From Pseudohongiella sp. (GTDB lineage Bacteria > Pseudomonadota > Gammaproteobacteria > Pseudomonadales > Pseudohongiellaceae): DNA of 9,628 bases. The stretch lies in the NCBI GenBank assembly GCA_030652635.1, contig JAUSPW010000060.1:1-9628 (forward strand), written 5' to 3'. The notes below the pieces were generated by a model that saw only the letters and a list, made by a program, of their open reading frames with translations, made no database searches and was not told where the DNA came from. This document shows, one piece after another, positions 1 through 7,390 of the stretch; position 1 is the stretch's first letter, and every line of letters begins with the position of its first letter. A program made the position numbers and the translations under genes.

Positions 1-36
1 AAACATGAACAGAAAATGAGCTGGAGCAAAAATTCT

Positions 37-225
37 ATGAAAGCAAATGTAGGTGTAGCGGATAAATCCGTACGAATTGTGGCTGGAGCGGTTCTGATAG
101 CATTGACGTTGATGGGGACTATCGGCGTTTGGGGCTGGATCGGGCTAGTGCCCTTGCTTACCGGGCTGTTGAACTTTTGTCCACTGTACACCGTTCTGGG
201 TGTGAATACCTGCAAGAAGCCTTGA
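37..225 (+). CDS. DUF2892 (YgaP-type) small inner-membrane protein
   Basis: This is a 62-residue protein beginning MKANVGVADK, followed by a basic residue and a long hydrophobic stretch (roughly residues 12-45) that can form two short transmembrane helices. It ends FCPLYTVLGVNTCKK. The N-terminal K-x-N-V-G pattern and the FCPLY...LG...C ending are the hallmark of the DUF2892 family, the membrane part of YgaP-like proteins. These are often linked to sulphur or thiol metabolism, but their role as stand-alone proteins is not settled. I prefer the ATG at 37 over the in-frame ATG at 16 because a GGAG lies at 23-26, ten bases upstream, and because family members usually start MK-x-N-V-G. The gene's own promoter lies outside the window. 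It converges on the minus-strand flavoprotein gene with a 36-nt gap in which I see no convincing terminator. Confidence 0.8.
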   Translation: MKANVGVADKSVRIVAGAVLIALTLMGTIGVWGWIGLVPLLTGLLNFCPLYTVLGVNTCKKP

Positions 226-261
226 TTGCTGGTAGATAGTGCCTGTTTTTAAGCATTCACA

Positions 262-1332
262 TCATTTGCCGGTGAGTATTGCCTGCGCCAGATGATAGGC
301 ACTGAGCCAGGCGCCTTCGACGCGGCCATGATTCAGCCAATCGCCGCAAATACCTAGACCGGTTTGCGGTTGCCAGATAAAACCTGGCGCGTTCAGCGAT
401 TGTTGCGCTTGCGCGAAACGCCAGCGGTGCGCGCTGGCATGTATCGGGACGTGCCGATCGGCGTTCAGGCCGCAGATAACATTAAATTCAGCAAGCATGG
501 CCTGAATGACATCGGTATTCTGAGCCTCTATATGTTGTGAAGACCAGTCGGTGCTTGCATGCAGCAACCAGCTTTCACCCACAGGCCGCGAAGGTTTGCT
601 GCTGTCTCGGCAGATCCAGCTCAGGGCAGGATTGCTGTTGTCCGGATTCACAAATGCTGCATCAAATGGCAAGGGTAAGCGTTCAGCAAAATGCAGCATC
701 AGGGCCCAGCAAGGGTTAAGCGCATGTGGTTGAGTGGATGCGCGTGCCTGTTCGACAAAAGCTAATGGCACATCAGTCGACGCGGCAAGCAAATCATCCA
801 CCTGTTGCGCAGGCATGGCAAAAACAAGCTGGTCAAACGGGCCAGCCAAAGTGTTTTGATTGTCGATAGCCAGCATCCATTGATCTGCCTGTTTTTTTAT
901 GGACACAACGCGCTGTTCACTACGGACAGACAAATCTCTTGCCAGTTGGCGAGCCGGCGCGCTCATGCCGGGTACTCCGACATACCGTGTTAATTTGCCG
1001 GCATGCTGACTCTGCAGTTCGGGTTTAACACCAAAGCTGTGCAGTACGGGCGACCAGATACTGACCACACCTTGGGCGATCCACGTGTCCACTTGTTTAA
1101 TAAACAAAGCATCTCGGGCGGTAAAATATTGCGCGCCGTGATCACATTGCCAAGTGGATACTGGGTTTTTGTCCGCGCTGATGTCAAACCGACGTGTGCT
1201 CATGCGCCCACCTGCGCCTCGTGATTTTTCAAACACGGTGACGCAGTACCCTGCTGTTTGCAGATGGTGCGCACAGGCTAGCCCGGCAAGACCAGCGCCT
1301 ATCACTGCCACTTGTTTTCTTGTGTTCGACAT
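262..1332 (-). CDS. Renalase-like FAD/NAD(P)-binding oxidoreductase
   Basis: This 356-residue protein opens with a Rossmann dinucleotide-binding motif, GAGLAG at residues 12-17. Glu35 at the end of the second strand is suited to bind the FAD ribose, and the flavin amine-oxidase signature SRGAGGRMSTRR follows at residues 37-48. DHGAQYFTARD follows shortly after, and the C-terminus carries GLGICGDWL...RVEGAWLSA, the usual second FAD-contacting segment of amine-oxidase/renalase-type proteins. No signal peptide is visible, so it is probably cytoplasmic. Known members of this group in bacteria are often neighbours of FeS photolyases; their substrate is unclear. It is the last gene of the photolyase block, starting 14 nt after the SDR stop, with a weak GA-rich ribosome site (GAGAAAG). 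The family assignment is firm; any specific reaction is unknown. Confidence 0.85.
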   Translation of the reverse strand: MSNTRKQVAVIGAGLAGLACAHHLQTAGYCVTVFEKSRGAGGRMSTRRFDISADKNPVSTWQCDHGAQYFTARDALFIKQVDTWIAQGVVSIWSPVLHSFGVKPELQSQHAGKLTRYVGVPGMSAPARQLARDLSVRSEQRVVSIKKQADQWMLAIDNQNTLAGPFDQLVFAMPAQQVDDLLAASTDVPLAFVEQARASTQPHALNPCWALMLHFAERLPLPFDAAFVNPDNSNPALSWICRDSSKPSRPVGESWLLHASTDWSSQHIEAQNTDVIQAMLAEFNVICGLNADRHVPIHASAHRWRFAQAQQSLNAPGFIWQPQTGLGICGDWLNHGRVEGAWLSAYHLAQAILTGK

Positions 1333-1346
1333 CGTTCGCTTTCTCT

Positions 1347-2144
1347 TTACCAGGTAATGCCTGCACCCGCCCAGTCAAGGTAGGAGGCTTCCCCATCCAC
1401 TGGCAAGGCAGAGCAGATTGTCAGCAGTTGCACAGCCACAAATTCAGGTGTGAACAGTTTGTCTGTAGGCACATTTTTCTGGAACGGCCGGGACAGTGAG
1501 GTATCCACTGTGCCGGGGTGGAAGGCAAACAACTTGACGCCGGGGGCGCGCCGGGCATACTCAATCGCCGCTGTTTTGATCACCATATTGAGCGCGGCCT
1601 TTGATGCACGGTAGCTGTACCACCCGCCCTTATGATTGTCGCTGATGCTGCCAACGCGCGCACTGAAAACGCTCACGACACAGCGCGGGGAGTTCTTCAC
1701 AACCGGCAGCAGGGCTTGTAACCAGAGTGCGGGCAGAATGCTGTTGATATGCATCAATTCCGCCATCTGCACAGCATCAATGTCCTCGATGCGTTTTTCA
1801 GGTTTGATGTGCTCATTGTGTAATACGCCCGTACAGATAAAAACATGGCTGAACGGGCCCGGCAATGTGGAGACCAATTGCTTGATCGCTTCACCGGAGT
1901 AGTCACAGCTCAGATAACTGACATGTACGTCGCTTCCGGCGAGTGCGCGTTTGCCGGGCACGGGCAGTTGTCGACTCACGGCGATAATGTTGTTCACCGT
2001 GTGTTGATCTACCATGGCAGCAATCACTGCCTGAGCAATGGCACTGCCAGCACCGATGACCAATGCCTTGGGTGCAAAAACATTTTTGAGTTGTATCTTA
2101 TCAACCAAGTTGTCAGCGCGATCGGCAGTTGTGTCAGAGTTCAT
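1347..2144 (-). CDS. SDR family NAD(P)-dependent oxidoreductase
   Basis: This is a 265-residue short-chain dehydrogenase/reductase. The cofactor loop is VIGAGSAIA (residues 29-37), a variant of TGxxxGxG in which two glycines are replaced by Ser/Ala; similar GxxSAIA loops occur in other SDRs. The catalytic YxxxK is Tyr178-Arg-Ala-Ser-Lys182, and the serine is probably in the VSVFSARVGS segment just before it. A late FHPGTVDT segment is the usual PG motif after the active site. About 25 residues precede the Rossmann fold, slightly long for the family. The ATG has a good GGAG seven bases upstream and overlaps the photolyase stop by 11 nt (ATGAACTCTGA), indicating translational coupling. Related CsgA-like SDRs are recurrent neighbours of bacterial FeS photolyases. 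The substrate is unknown. Confidence 0.87.
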   Translation of the reverse strand: MNSDTTADRADNLVDKIQLKNVFAPKALVIGAGSAIAQAVIAAMVDQHTVNNIIAVSRQLPVPGKRALAGSDVHVSYLSCDYSGEAIKQLVSTLPGPFSHVFICTGVLHNEHIKPEKRIEDIDAVQMAELMHINSILPALWLQALLPVVKNSPRCVVSVFSARVGSISDNHKGGWYSYRASKAALNMVIKTAAIEYARRAPGVKLFAFHPGTVDTSLSRPFQKNVPTDKLFTPEFVAVQLLTICSALPVDGEASYLDWAGAGITW

Positions 2145-3663
2145 TGATATGCTCCAGCAAATAGGAAGATCGCAGGTGTAGCGCCTGCTTTTTGTCGTCG
2201 CTCATGCGCTCATAGCTGCGATAGATCATGCTCATGCGTGGATTCCTGGCGAACTGATCGGCGTGGCGTGAAACAAAGTGCCAATACAGACTGTTAAACG
2301 GGCAACTGTTGTGTTCCGTGGATGTTTTAACCTGGTACTCACAGTGGCGGCAGTAGTCAGACATTTTATGGATATAACTGCCGGACGCCGCGTAGGGTTT
2401 GCTGGCTAACAAACCGCCATCGGCATGCATCACCATTCCAAGGGTATTTGGCAGCTCGACCCAGTCATAAGCATCCGCATATACCGCCAAATACCAATCA
2501 CAGATTTGCGTTGGTATGACACCCGCGAGCAAAGCAAAATTTCCGGTCACCATCAAACGCTGAATATGGTGAGCGTAAGCGTGATCAAACGTGTTTTTAA
2601 AACAGGCTTTCATGCACGCCATACGTGTTTCGCCTGTCCAGTAATAATCAGGCAGATTACGGGTGTTGTTCAGGCTGTTTTGCCCGGCGTATGCAGGCAT
2701 ATTCATCCAGTAAATGCCGCGAACATACTCTCGCCAGCCGATGACCTGTCGGATAAAGCCTTCAACAGCATTGAGTGGTGCCAACTGATCACGCCATGCG
2801 CGTTCCGCGGACTGACACACTTCCAGCGCCGTCAATAACCCACAATTGAGACTGGTAGAAATCAGGCTGTGAAACATGAAGTGCTGCGACTGTTGCATGG
2901 CATCCTGATAATCACCAAACCAGCGCAGCCGGGTATCTATAAATCCCGCAAGCGCCTGCAAGGCTTGTTCGCGGTTTGTTGGCCAGTTGAAATGTGTGAG
3001 TGTACCGGGATGACTGGCAAATTCCTTGTCAACCAGATCAAAAACCGTGTCATCAATATCGTCATAAACAAACGCTGCTCGACTCGGAATTGCGGGGTCG
3101 CCGCGATAAGGTTCACGATTATCGCTGTCAAAGTTCCATTGCCCACCAACGGGCTGGTCACCCTCCATCAACAAGCCGGTTTTGCGGCGCATTTCCCGAT
3201 AAAAATACTCCATGCGCAGCTGTTTGCGACCCTGCGCCCACTGCGCAAATTCGTCCTTTGTACAGATAAAACGTGAGTCTTCAACAAGTGCAACCGGTAC
3301 TCCAAGTTGTTGCGGCCATGTGTCCAGCATCTGTTGGTGCAAGCGGTATTCGCCACATTCCGTCACGTAAATTTGATCAACCGGATTTTGGGCCAGAAAT
3401 TCCATTAAGACGTCATTCAATCCTATTTCTGGTTTGTCTCTATCATAATAGTGGTAATGGACTTGCCAGCCATCAGCCTGCAATTGCCGGGCAAAGTGCC
3501 GCATCGCGCTGAAAATCAGTGCTATTTTCTGTTTGTGATGTGCGACATAACGAGCTTCTACACCCACCTCTGCCATCACGATCCAGTCGCGTGTTTTGCT
3601 GAGTTTCTGAAGACTCGAGAGGGATGCGCTGAGCTGATCACCCAGTATCAGAGCAATATTCAC
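2134..3663 (-). CDS. phrB: FeS bacterial cryptochrome/(6-4) photolyase (PhrB/CryB type)
   Basis: This is a flavin-dependent DNA photolyase/cryptochrome of the iron-sulphur branch, expected to repair UV (6-4) photoproducts using FAD, a lumazine-type antenna and a 4Fe-4S cluster. The N-terminal Rossmann antenna domain starts NIALILGDQLS; MEYFYREMRRKTGLLM followed by PVGGQWNFD is diagnostic of this branch, and the C-terminal helical domain holds YAHHIQRLMVTGNFALLAG. Counting from the GTG at 3663 gives 509 residues with cluster cysteines at 350, 438, 441 and 454, the double His at 365-366, and Tyr424 and Tyr430. These are the numbers I recall for Agrobacterium PhrB. The GTG overlaps the stop of the upstream gene as GTGA. 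An alternative TTG at 3678 would add five residues. I see no strong Shine-Dalgarno for either start, consistent with translational coupling. Repair versus signalling activity cannot be read directly. Confidence 0.95.
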   Translation of the reverse strand: MNIALILGDQLSASLSSLQKLSKTRDWIVMAEVGVEARYVAHHKQKIALIFSAMRHFARQLQADGWQVHYHYYDRDKPEIGLNDVLMEFLAQNPVDQIYVTECGEYRLHQQMLDTWPQQLGVPVALVEDSRFICTKDEFAQWAQGRKQLRMEYFYREMRRKTGLLMEGDQPVGGQWNFDSDNREPYRGDPAIPSRAAFVYDDIDDTVFDLVDKEFASHPGTLTHFNWPTNREQALQALAGFIDTRLRWFGDYQDAMQQSQHFMFHSLISTSLNCGLLTALEVCQSAERAWRDQLAPLNAVEGFIRQVIGWREYVRGIYWMNMPAYAGQNSLNNTRNLPDYYWTGETRMACMKACFKNTFDHAYAHHIQRLMVTGNFALLAGVIPTQICDWYLAVYADAYDWVELPNTLGMVMHADGGLLASKPYAASGSYIHKMSDYCRHCEYQVKTSTEHNSCPFNSLYWHFVSRHADQFARNPRMSMIYRSYERMSDDKKQALHLRSSYLLEHINEL

Positions 3664-4055
3664 AGTTTGGGTTGGCAACGATCGCTTTCACACACAGACG
3701 GTCTGCCGAACCAGCCTGAAATGCGATGCCGATGTTTGGCAAAGTATAAATACACCTGATCTGCAACAGGTTTGATCAGCGGCCAGCGCATAAACGCAAA
3801 CCAGTGGCCTTTGCCGACCAGTGCCCAGGCCATGCAGGTCACATCCAGGCCAAGGATAATGCGGCCATCCGGTAACTCGCCATGCAAAATGCGATCAGCT
3901 TTTACCGCATCGATATGGGGAAAGCGCTGGGCAAAATCTGCCGCATTGATGTCCTGCATATCCAGCAACCCTTGATTATCCAAGCGTTTGATGTGATTGA
4001 TTTCTTTGGTACACAAAGGGCAAAGCCCATCGTAGTAAACCCGTAAAGCAGACAT
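3660..4055 (-). CDS. DUF393 (DCC family) thiol-disulphide oxidoreductase
   Basis: This 131-residue protein begins MSALRVYYDGLCPLCTKEI. The D-G-x-C-P-L-C motif (Cys12 and Cys15) near the N-terminus is the defining DCC signature of the DUF393 family, which is thioredoxin-fold-like and predicted to have thiol-disulphide activity. The later ILGLDVTCMAWALVGKGHWFAFMRWP segment matches the usual family body. I chose the ATG at 4055 rather than the upstream in-frame start at 4139 because a strong GGGGAAAG (4061-4068) sits just ahead of it, and because the longer form would add 28 unrelated residues and overlap the receptor gene. The gene overlaps the photolyase start by 4 nt. Its substrate is unknown. 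Placement directly before an FeS flavoprotein makes a redox or cluster-protection role imaginable, but that is inference. Confidence 0.88.
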   Translation of the reverse strand: MSALRVYYDGLCPLCTKEINHIKRLDNQGLLDMQDINAADFAQRFPHIDAVKADRILHGELPDGRIILGLDVTCMAWALVGKGHWFAFMRWPLIKPVADQVYLYFAKHRHRISGWFGRPSVCESDRCQPKL

Positions 4056-4060
4056 CTTTA

Positions 4061-4068
4061 CTTTCCCC
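4061..4068 (-). promoter_or_regulatory. Ribosome binding site deciding the DUF393 start
   Basis: On the minus strand the sequence GGGGAAAGTAAAG immediately precedes ATG at 4055. This purine-rich box is the best ribosome-binding sequence of the whole photolyase block and supports the shorter 131-residue reading of the DUF393 gene. Confidence 0.7.
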
Positions 4069-4104
4069 ACGTGTAAAAACAAATCGCTGGAAACACGGCG
4101 TAGA

Positions 4105-5631
4105 TCAGCGACGTGTGCTGAAGCGTTTGATCTGGCCATCCAGATCTACACTCAGCGCATTGAGTTCGGCCGACAAGGCTTTCAGATCAACAGCCTGTGC
4201 CGCATTGCTGCGCGCAATACCATCAACTTCCCGCAAGTGTTTGGCGACATCATCACCCACCGTTGATTGTTGCTGGGTTGCCGTCGCAATCATGTCATTG
4301 ATGCGAGAGATCTGGCTGATTTCACTGGCCATGCCTGACAGTGTGTTGGCACTGGCATCAGCAGCCTGCAAACAGCGTTGCACGGAGGTTTGGCTGCGGC
4401 CCATCGCCTCGCGAGCAGATTGTGAGGCGTGCTGTAACCTCAAGATAAAATCCTGAATTTCATTGAGCGATTGGGCAGTGCGCTGAGACAGATTGCGCAC
4501 TTCATCCGCAACAACCGCAAAGCCCCGACCCTGATCGCCCGCGCGTGCTGCTTCAATGGCAGCATTTAATGCCAGTAGGTTGGTTTGCTCAGCAACGCCC
4601 CGAATGACATCAACCACTTGATGAATATCATTGGCCAATTGCGCAGCACCTACAACAGCCTCGCCGGTCAGATCAATATCAACATTTAACGAAGTGATTT
4701 CGGCTTTGATATTCTGCATGGCCCGGTTGCCTTGTTGTGCATGATGGTCAGCATTGCGCGCAGAACTGGCTGCTTGTTCCGCGTTGCGAGCGACCTCGGC
4801 GGTAGCAGTGCTCATCTCGTGCATGGCCTGCACCATGTACTCACTTTCAGACGCCTGACGCTCAGCACTGCTGCTCACGTGTGTAGACTTATCAGCCAGG
4901 GCGCTGCCCATTTCGCGCATATGATCGAGTTTTTTGTTTACCCCGCTGACCAGATTCTCCAGTTGATTCAGAAAACCGTTGAAGGCATCGGTCACGGGAC
5001 TATCAAACGGCACACGATAAGACAGGTTGATACGTTGTCCATCAGCCGTGATTTGATGCGTGGTATCTGCCAGCGATTCCCCTTGCAGCGAATCTTTTTG
5101 CGCCAGAATAGCCAGATAAACCAGCACCGCCGCCTCAGCCACCACATAACCGGCATGGATAAAGATCATCGATAACATGGGATGTTCGGTGACGTAGACA
5201 CCCACACCATTTGTCTGCAAATAGAAAAACAGGAAGTGATGAACCGCAATCACCACTGTGGCCACTACAATCGGCAACCAGTCACGGTAAAAAATCAGCA
5301 GAGCCAGCAGCACAAAAATCGAAAAATGCATTTCAACCGTGCCGTGCGCCTGATGGATATGCAGCGCCGACATCACCATAAATCCGGTAGCGATTGCGCA
5401 GCGCATCACGCGCGTACCCGCCATGGTGTTAAGAAGTACCACTGCGGTCGCCAGGGTTAGACCGCCCACAACTATGGACGCCAGCCAGGTGCCATGCCAG
5501 GGTGCCAAAGCCAGGGAATAGAGCACACAAACGCCGAGAACGCCTGTCATGATCAGATCGGCGCGTTTGTAAAATGCCAGGCTTTGGTTTGATGTGGCGT
5601 GCGAAGAGGCTATCGAATGTGAAGTACGCAT
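4105..5631 (-). CDS. Methyl-accepting chemotaxis protein with six-helix, His-rich membrane sensor
   Basis: This is a 508-residue chemoreceptor that would signal to CheA/CheW and the flagellar motor. About six hydrophobic helices lie in residues 24-178 with no large periplasmic domain, so the ligand or stimulus is probably sensed in or at the membrane. The sensor is rich in histidines at membrane edges: His91, 93, 96, 102, 131, 132, 150 and 159, within segments such as MHFSIFVLLALLIFYRDW. A poorly conserved HAMP-like linker follows (about 185-225), then a long coiled-coil region. The signalling tip EQTNLLALNAAIEAARAGDQ, continuing GRGFAVVADEVRNLSQRT, falls near residues 350-385. The C-terminus lacks an obvious CheR-binding pentapeptide. 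The ATG at 5631 has AGGAA four bases upstream. It ends 49 nt before the DUF393 start and may be co-transcribed with the photolyase genes. The stimulus is unknown. Confidence 0.93.
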   Translation of the reverse strand: MRTSHSIASSHATSNQSLAFYKRADLIMTGVLGVCVLYSLALAPWHGTWLASIVVGGLTLATAVVLLNTMAGTRVMRCAIATGFMVMSALHIHQAHGTVEMHFSIFVLLALLIFYRDWLPIVVATVVIAVHHFLFFYLQTNGVGVYVTEHPMLSMIFIHAGYVVAEAAVLVYLAILAQKDSLQGESLADTTHQITADGQRINLSYRVPFDSPVTDAFNGFLNQLENLVSGVNKKLDHMREMGSALADKSTHVSSSAERQASESEYMVQAMHEMSTATAEVARNAEQAASSARNADHHAQQGNRAMQNIKAEITSLNVDIDLTGEAVVGAAQLANDIHQVVDVIRGVAEQTNLLALNAAIEAARAGDQGRGFAVVADEVRNLSQRTAQSLNEIQDFILRLQHASQSAREAMGRSQTSVQRCLQAADASANTLSGMASEISQISRINDMIATATQQQSTVGDDVAKHLREVDGIARSNAAQAVDLKALSAELNALSVDLDGQIKRFSTRR

Positions 5632-5658
5632 GCTATTCCTGTGACTGCAACTGAACAG

Positions 5659-5793
5659 AAAGACGTCCGTGAGGTTTTAAGCTCCCTGCCTTGACACTGT
5701 CGGCGGGATACTCAGCTTCTTGACTCGATCGTCTGCATATTTGTACGTCGACCTTCACTGACTGGTTCATGTTTATCGAGGGCGGACGTCTTT
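5659..5793. repeat. 11-bp perfect inverted repeat with GACGTC core
   Basis: AAAGACGTCCG at 5659-5669 is exactly repeated in inverse orientation as CGGACGTCTTT at 5783-5793, with 113 nt between. Each arm itself contains the six-base palindrome GACGTC. The two sites flank the middle of the divergent promoter region, as expected for paired operator sites or a looping regulator, but no known regulator can be assigned. Confidence 0.6.
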
Positions 5794-5888
5794 ATTACCG
5801 TTTTGTCACAATTTCATGGTTTACTTTGTCCATGGTTTGGCAGTGCTTGTCATGGGTCAATGGCTGGCAATGACGGTTTCCGGTATCC

Positions 5889-5893
5889 AGGAG
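5889..5893 (+). promoter_or_regulatory. Ribosome binding site of the PhoX-family gene
   Basis: AGGAG lies eight bases ahead of the ATG at 5902. The nearer ATG at 5896 is followed at once by TGA and cannot be the start, so this box fixes the start of the exported protein at 5902. Confidence 0.75.
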
Positions 5894-5901
5894 TAATGTG
5901 A

Positions 5902-7380
5902 ATGGGTGTTGTATCGAATAAGGGTCTGAGTCGACGTGGATTGTTAAAAGGCGGCGCCGCAGCCATGGCTGCTGGCTTGAGCCCGGTCGTCAGCGCACTG
6001 CAATCGCTGGCAAGCAACCAATCAGGCGGCTCAGCCACCGCGTCACGTTTGTCTGACAGTCCTTACGGCCCCATTTCGCCAGTGAACGATGAAGTGACCG
6101 GATTGCCCTTGCTGCAGTTACCCGCGGGTTTTTCCTATGCAAGCCTGTCATGGGTGGGTGATTTGATGAGTGATGGTAATCCTGTGCCTGAGCGACTTGA
6201 CGGGATGGGTGTGGTTGCGCTGGAGGGCAATGAGATTGTTCTGATTCGTAATCATGAAGTTGGCACGGGTGCGTTAATCCCTGCGTCAGCATGTTACAGC
6301 AAGACTGCGCGCCCGGATGGCAGCTATGCAGCTGGCGGAAATACCACCATTCGTTTTTCCCGTCAGGCCAAACGCGAAATTTCTACAACGCCCAGCCTTG
6401 GTGGCACCTTGGTCAATTGTGCCGGCGGCGTAACTCCATGGGGGACATGGTTGTCTTGCGAGGAAACCACCACCGATATGACGGCAGACGGTGGCCTCAA
6501 ACATGGTTATGTTTTTGAAGTGCGTGTTGACCCGACCCAGACCACCGCGATGCCGATTGTGGACATGGGGCGCTACAAGCACGAAGCCGTCGCAATCGAT
6601 CCGCGTGACAGTTTTGCTTATCTGACAGAAGACAGTCGAAATCGCTCTCCTGTGTACCGTTTTATTCCGCGCGATGATTCACAGACGCCTGGCGCCTTGG
6701 AAAAAGGTGGTCGCTTGCAGGCAGCCAAAATTGTTGGTCAGGGTTTTACTGAATTGTTTGCCCCGATACCTGGGCAAACCCACCAGATTGAGTGGGTAGA
6801 TATTGCGAATCCCGACATGGATCCAGACGGCGATGCCAGTGGCCCTTATCTTCAGGCGCGCGATGCCGGAGCATTGAGTCTGAGTCGTGGTGAAGGCATT
6901 GTGTACTTCGAAGGCATGATCTATATCGTTGACACCAGCGCTGGCGTTAATGAAGCAGGGCAAGCAGGGTTTGGCGATGGTGCCGTCTGGATGTTGGACC
7001 CGGTATCCGGATCCTTGCGCTGCCTGTTTGCGTCGACCAACCCGACCATGGCCAATAATCCGGACAACATTGCTATCAGCCCTCGTGGCGGATTGATGAT
7101 GTGTGAGGACGGTGGCGGCGCAGAAGACGACTTTGGGTTTGGCGAGCGCATCATGGGGCTGACCACCAGCGGTGGATCCTATATTTTTGCCAAAAACAAT
7201 ATCGTTCTGACTGCCGCACAGATTGCTGCCGCCGGCAAAAAATGTGATCCGGGTGATTACCGTGACCGAGAAATTGCGGGTGTCTGTTTTGATCCGCAAG
7301 GCGAAATCATGTTCGTAAACATTCAGACACCCGGCATTACCTTTGCCATCTGGGGTCCCTGGGAACGTGGCCCGGTGTAA
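5902..7380 (+). CDS. Tat-exported PhoX-family (DUF839) protein
   Basis: This 492-residue protein starts with a twin-arginine signal: SRRGLLKG at residues 10-17, a hydrophobic Ala/Gly stretch, and probable cleavage around residues 30-38. Export by Tat implies folding, and usually cofactor loading, in the cytoplasm. PhoX proteins are Fe/Ca-dependent phosphatases with a beta-propeller fold. Matching blocks here are NCAGGVTPWGTWLSCEE (about 171-188), YKHEAVAID...AYLTED (about 226-244), PDNIAISPRGGLMMCEDGG (about 386-405), and IAGVCFDPQGEIMFVNIQTPGITFAIWGPW near the C-terminus. The conserved Cys and acidic residues seen in family members are present. At about 490 residues it is shorter than classical Pseudomonas PhoX (above 600), so it belongs to a compact DUF839 branch whose phosphatase activity is not established. 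No convincing Pho box was found upstream. Confidence 0.88.
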   Translation: MGVVSNKGLSRRGLLKGGAAAMAAGLSPVVSALQSLASNQSGGSATASRLSDSPYGPISPVNDEVTGLPLLQLPAGFSYASLSWVGDLMSDGNPVPERLDGMGVVALEGNEIVLIRNHEVGTGALIPASACYSKTARPDGSYAAGGNTTIRFSRQAKREISTTPSLGGTLVNCAGGVTPWGTWLSCEETTTDMTADGGLKHGYVFEVRVDPTQTTAMPIVDMGRYKHEAVAIDPRDSFAYLTEDSRNRSPVYRFIPRDDSQTPGALEKGGRLQAAKIVGQGFTELFAPIPGQTHQIEWVDIANPDMDPDGDASGPYLQARDAGALSLSRGEGIVYFEGMIYIVDTSAGVNEAGQAGFGDGAVWMLDPVSGSLRCLFASTNPTMANNPDNIAISPRGGLMMCEDGGGAEDDFGFGERIMGLTTSGGSYIFAKNNIVLTAAQIAAAGKKCDPGDYRDREIAGVCFDPQGEIMFVNIQTPGITFAIWGPWERGPV

Positions 7381-7390
7381 GCATTATTGC

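Larger units (their letters stand above)
5632..5901. other. Divergent intergenic region between receptor and PhoX-family gene
   Basis: These 270 nt separate two divergent genes and hold no credible ORF. They contain a widely spaced 11-bp inverted repeat, a small GACA-C-TGTC palindrome (5693-5701) overlapping a TTGACA (5691-5696), and three TTGTC boxes nearer the PhoX-family gene. No clear -35/-10 pair with good spacing could be assigned in either direction, so promoters are presumed rather than identified. Confidence 0.6.

Noticed and set aside
226..261. Terminator between the DUF2892 gene and the flavoprotein gene
   Set aside because: There is a run of five T near 246-250, but the only nearby stem is four base pairs and too far upstream.
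4056..4139. Upstream extension of the DUF393 gene to 4139
   Set aside because: It overlaps the end of the receptor gene, carries no family sequence, and ignores the strong ribosome site just before 4055.
5770..5800. Possible flagellar sigma28 promoter for the receptor on the minus strand (TAAAG...CTCGATAA)
   Set aside because: The two elements are about five bases too close together and the -35 match is poor once spacing is corrected.
5836..5852. Possible sigma54 promoter TTGGCA...TTGT before the PhoX-family gene
   Set aside because: The spacing between the -24 and -12 elements is about two bases too short and the GC of the -12 element is absent.
6679..7299. Long minus-strand frame of 206 codons inside the PhoX-family gene
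   Set aside because: It is a shadow of a well-supported gene on the other strand, with no recognisable domain.
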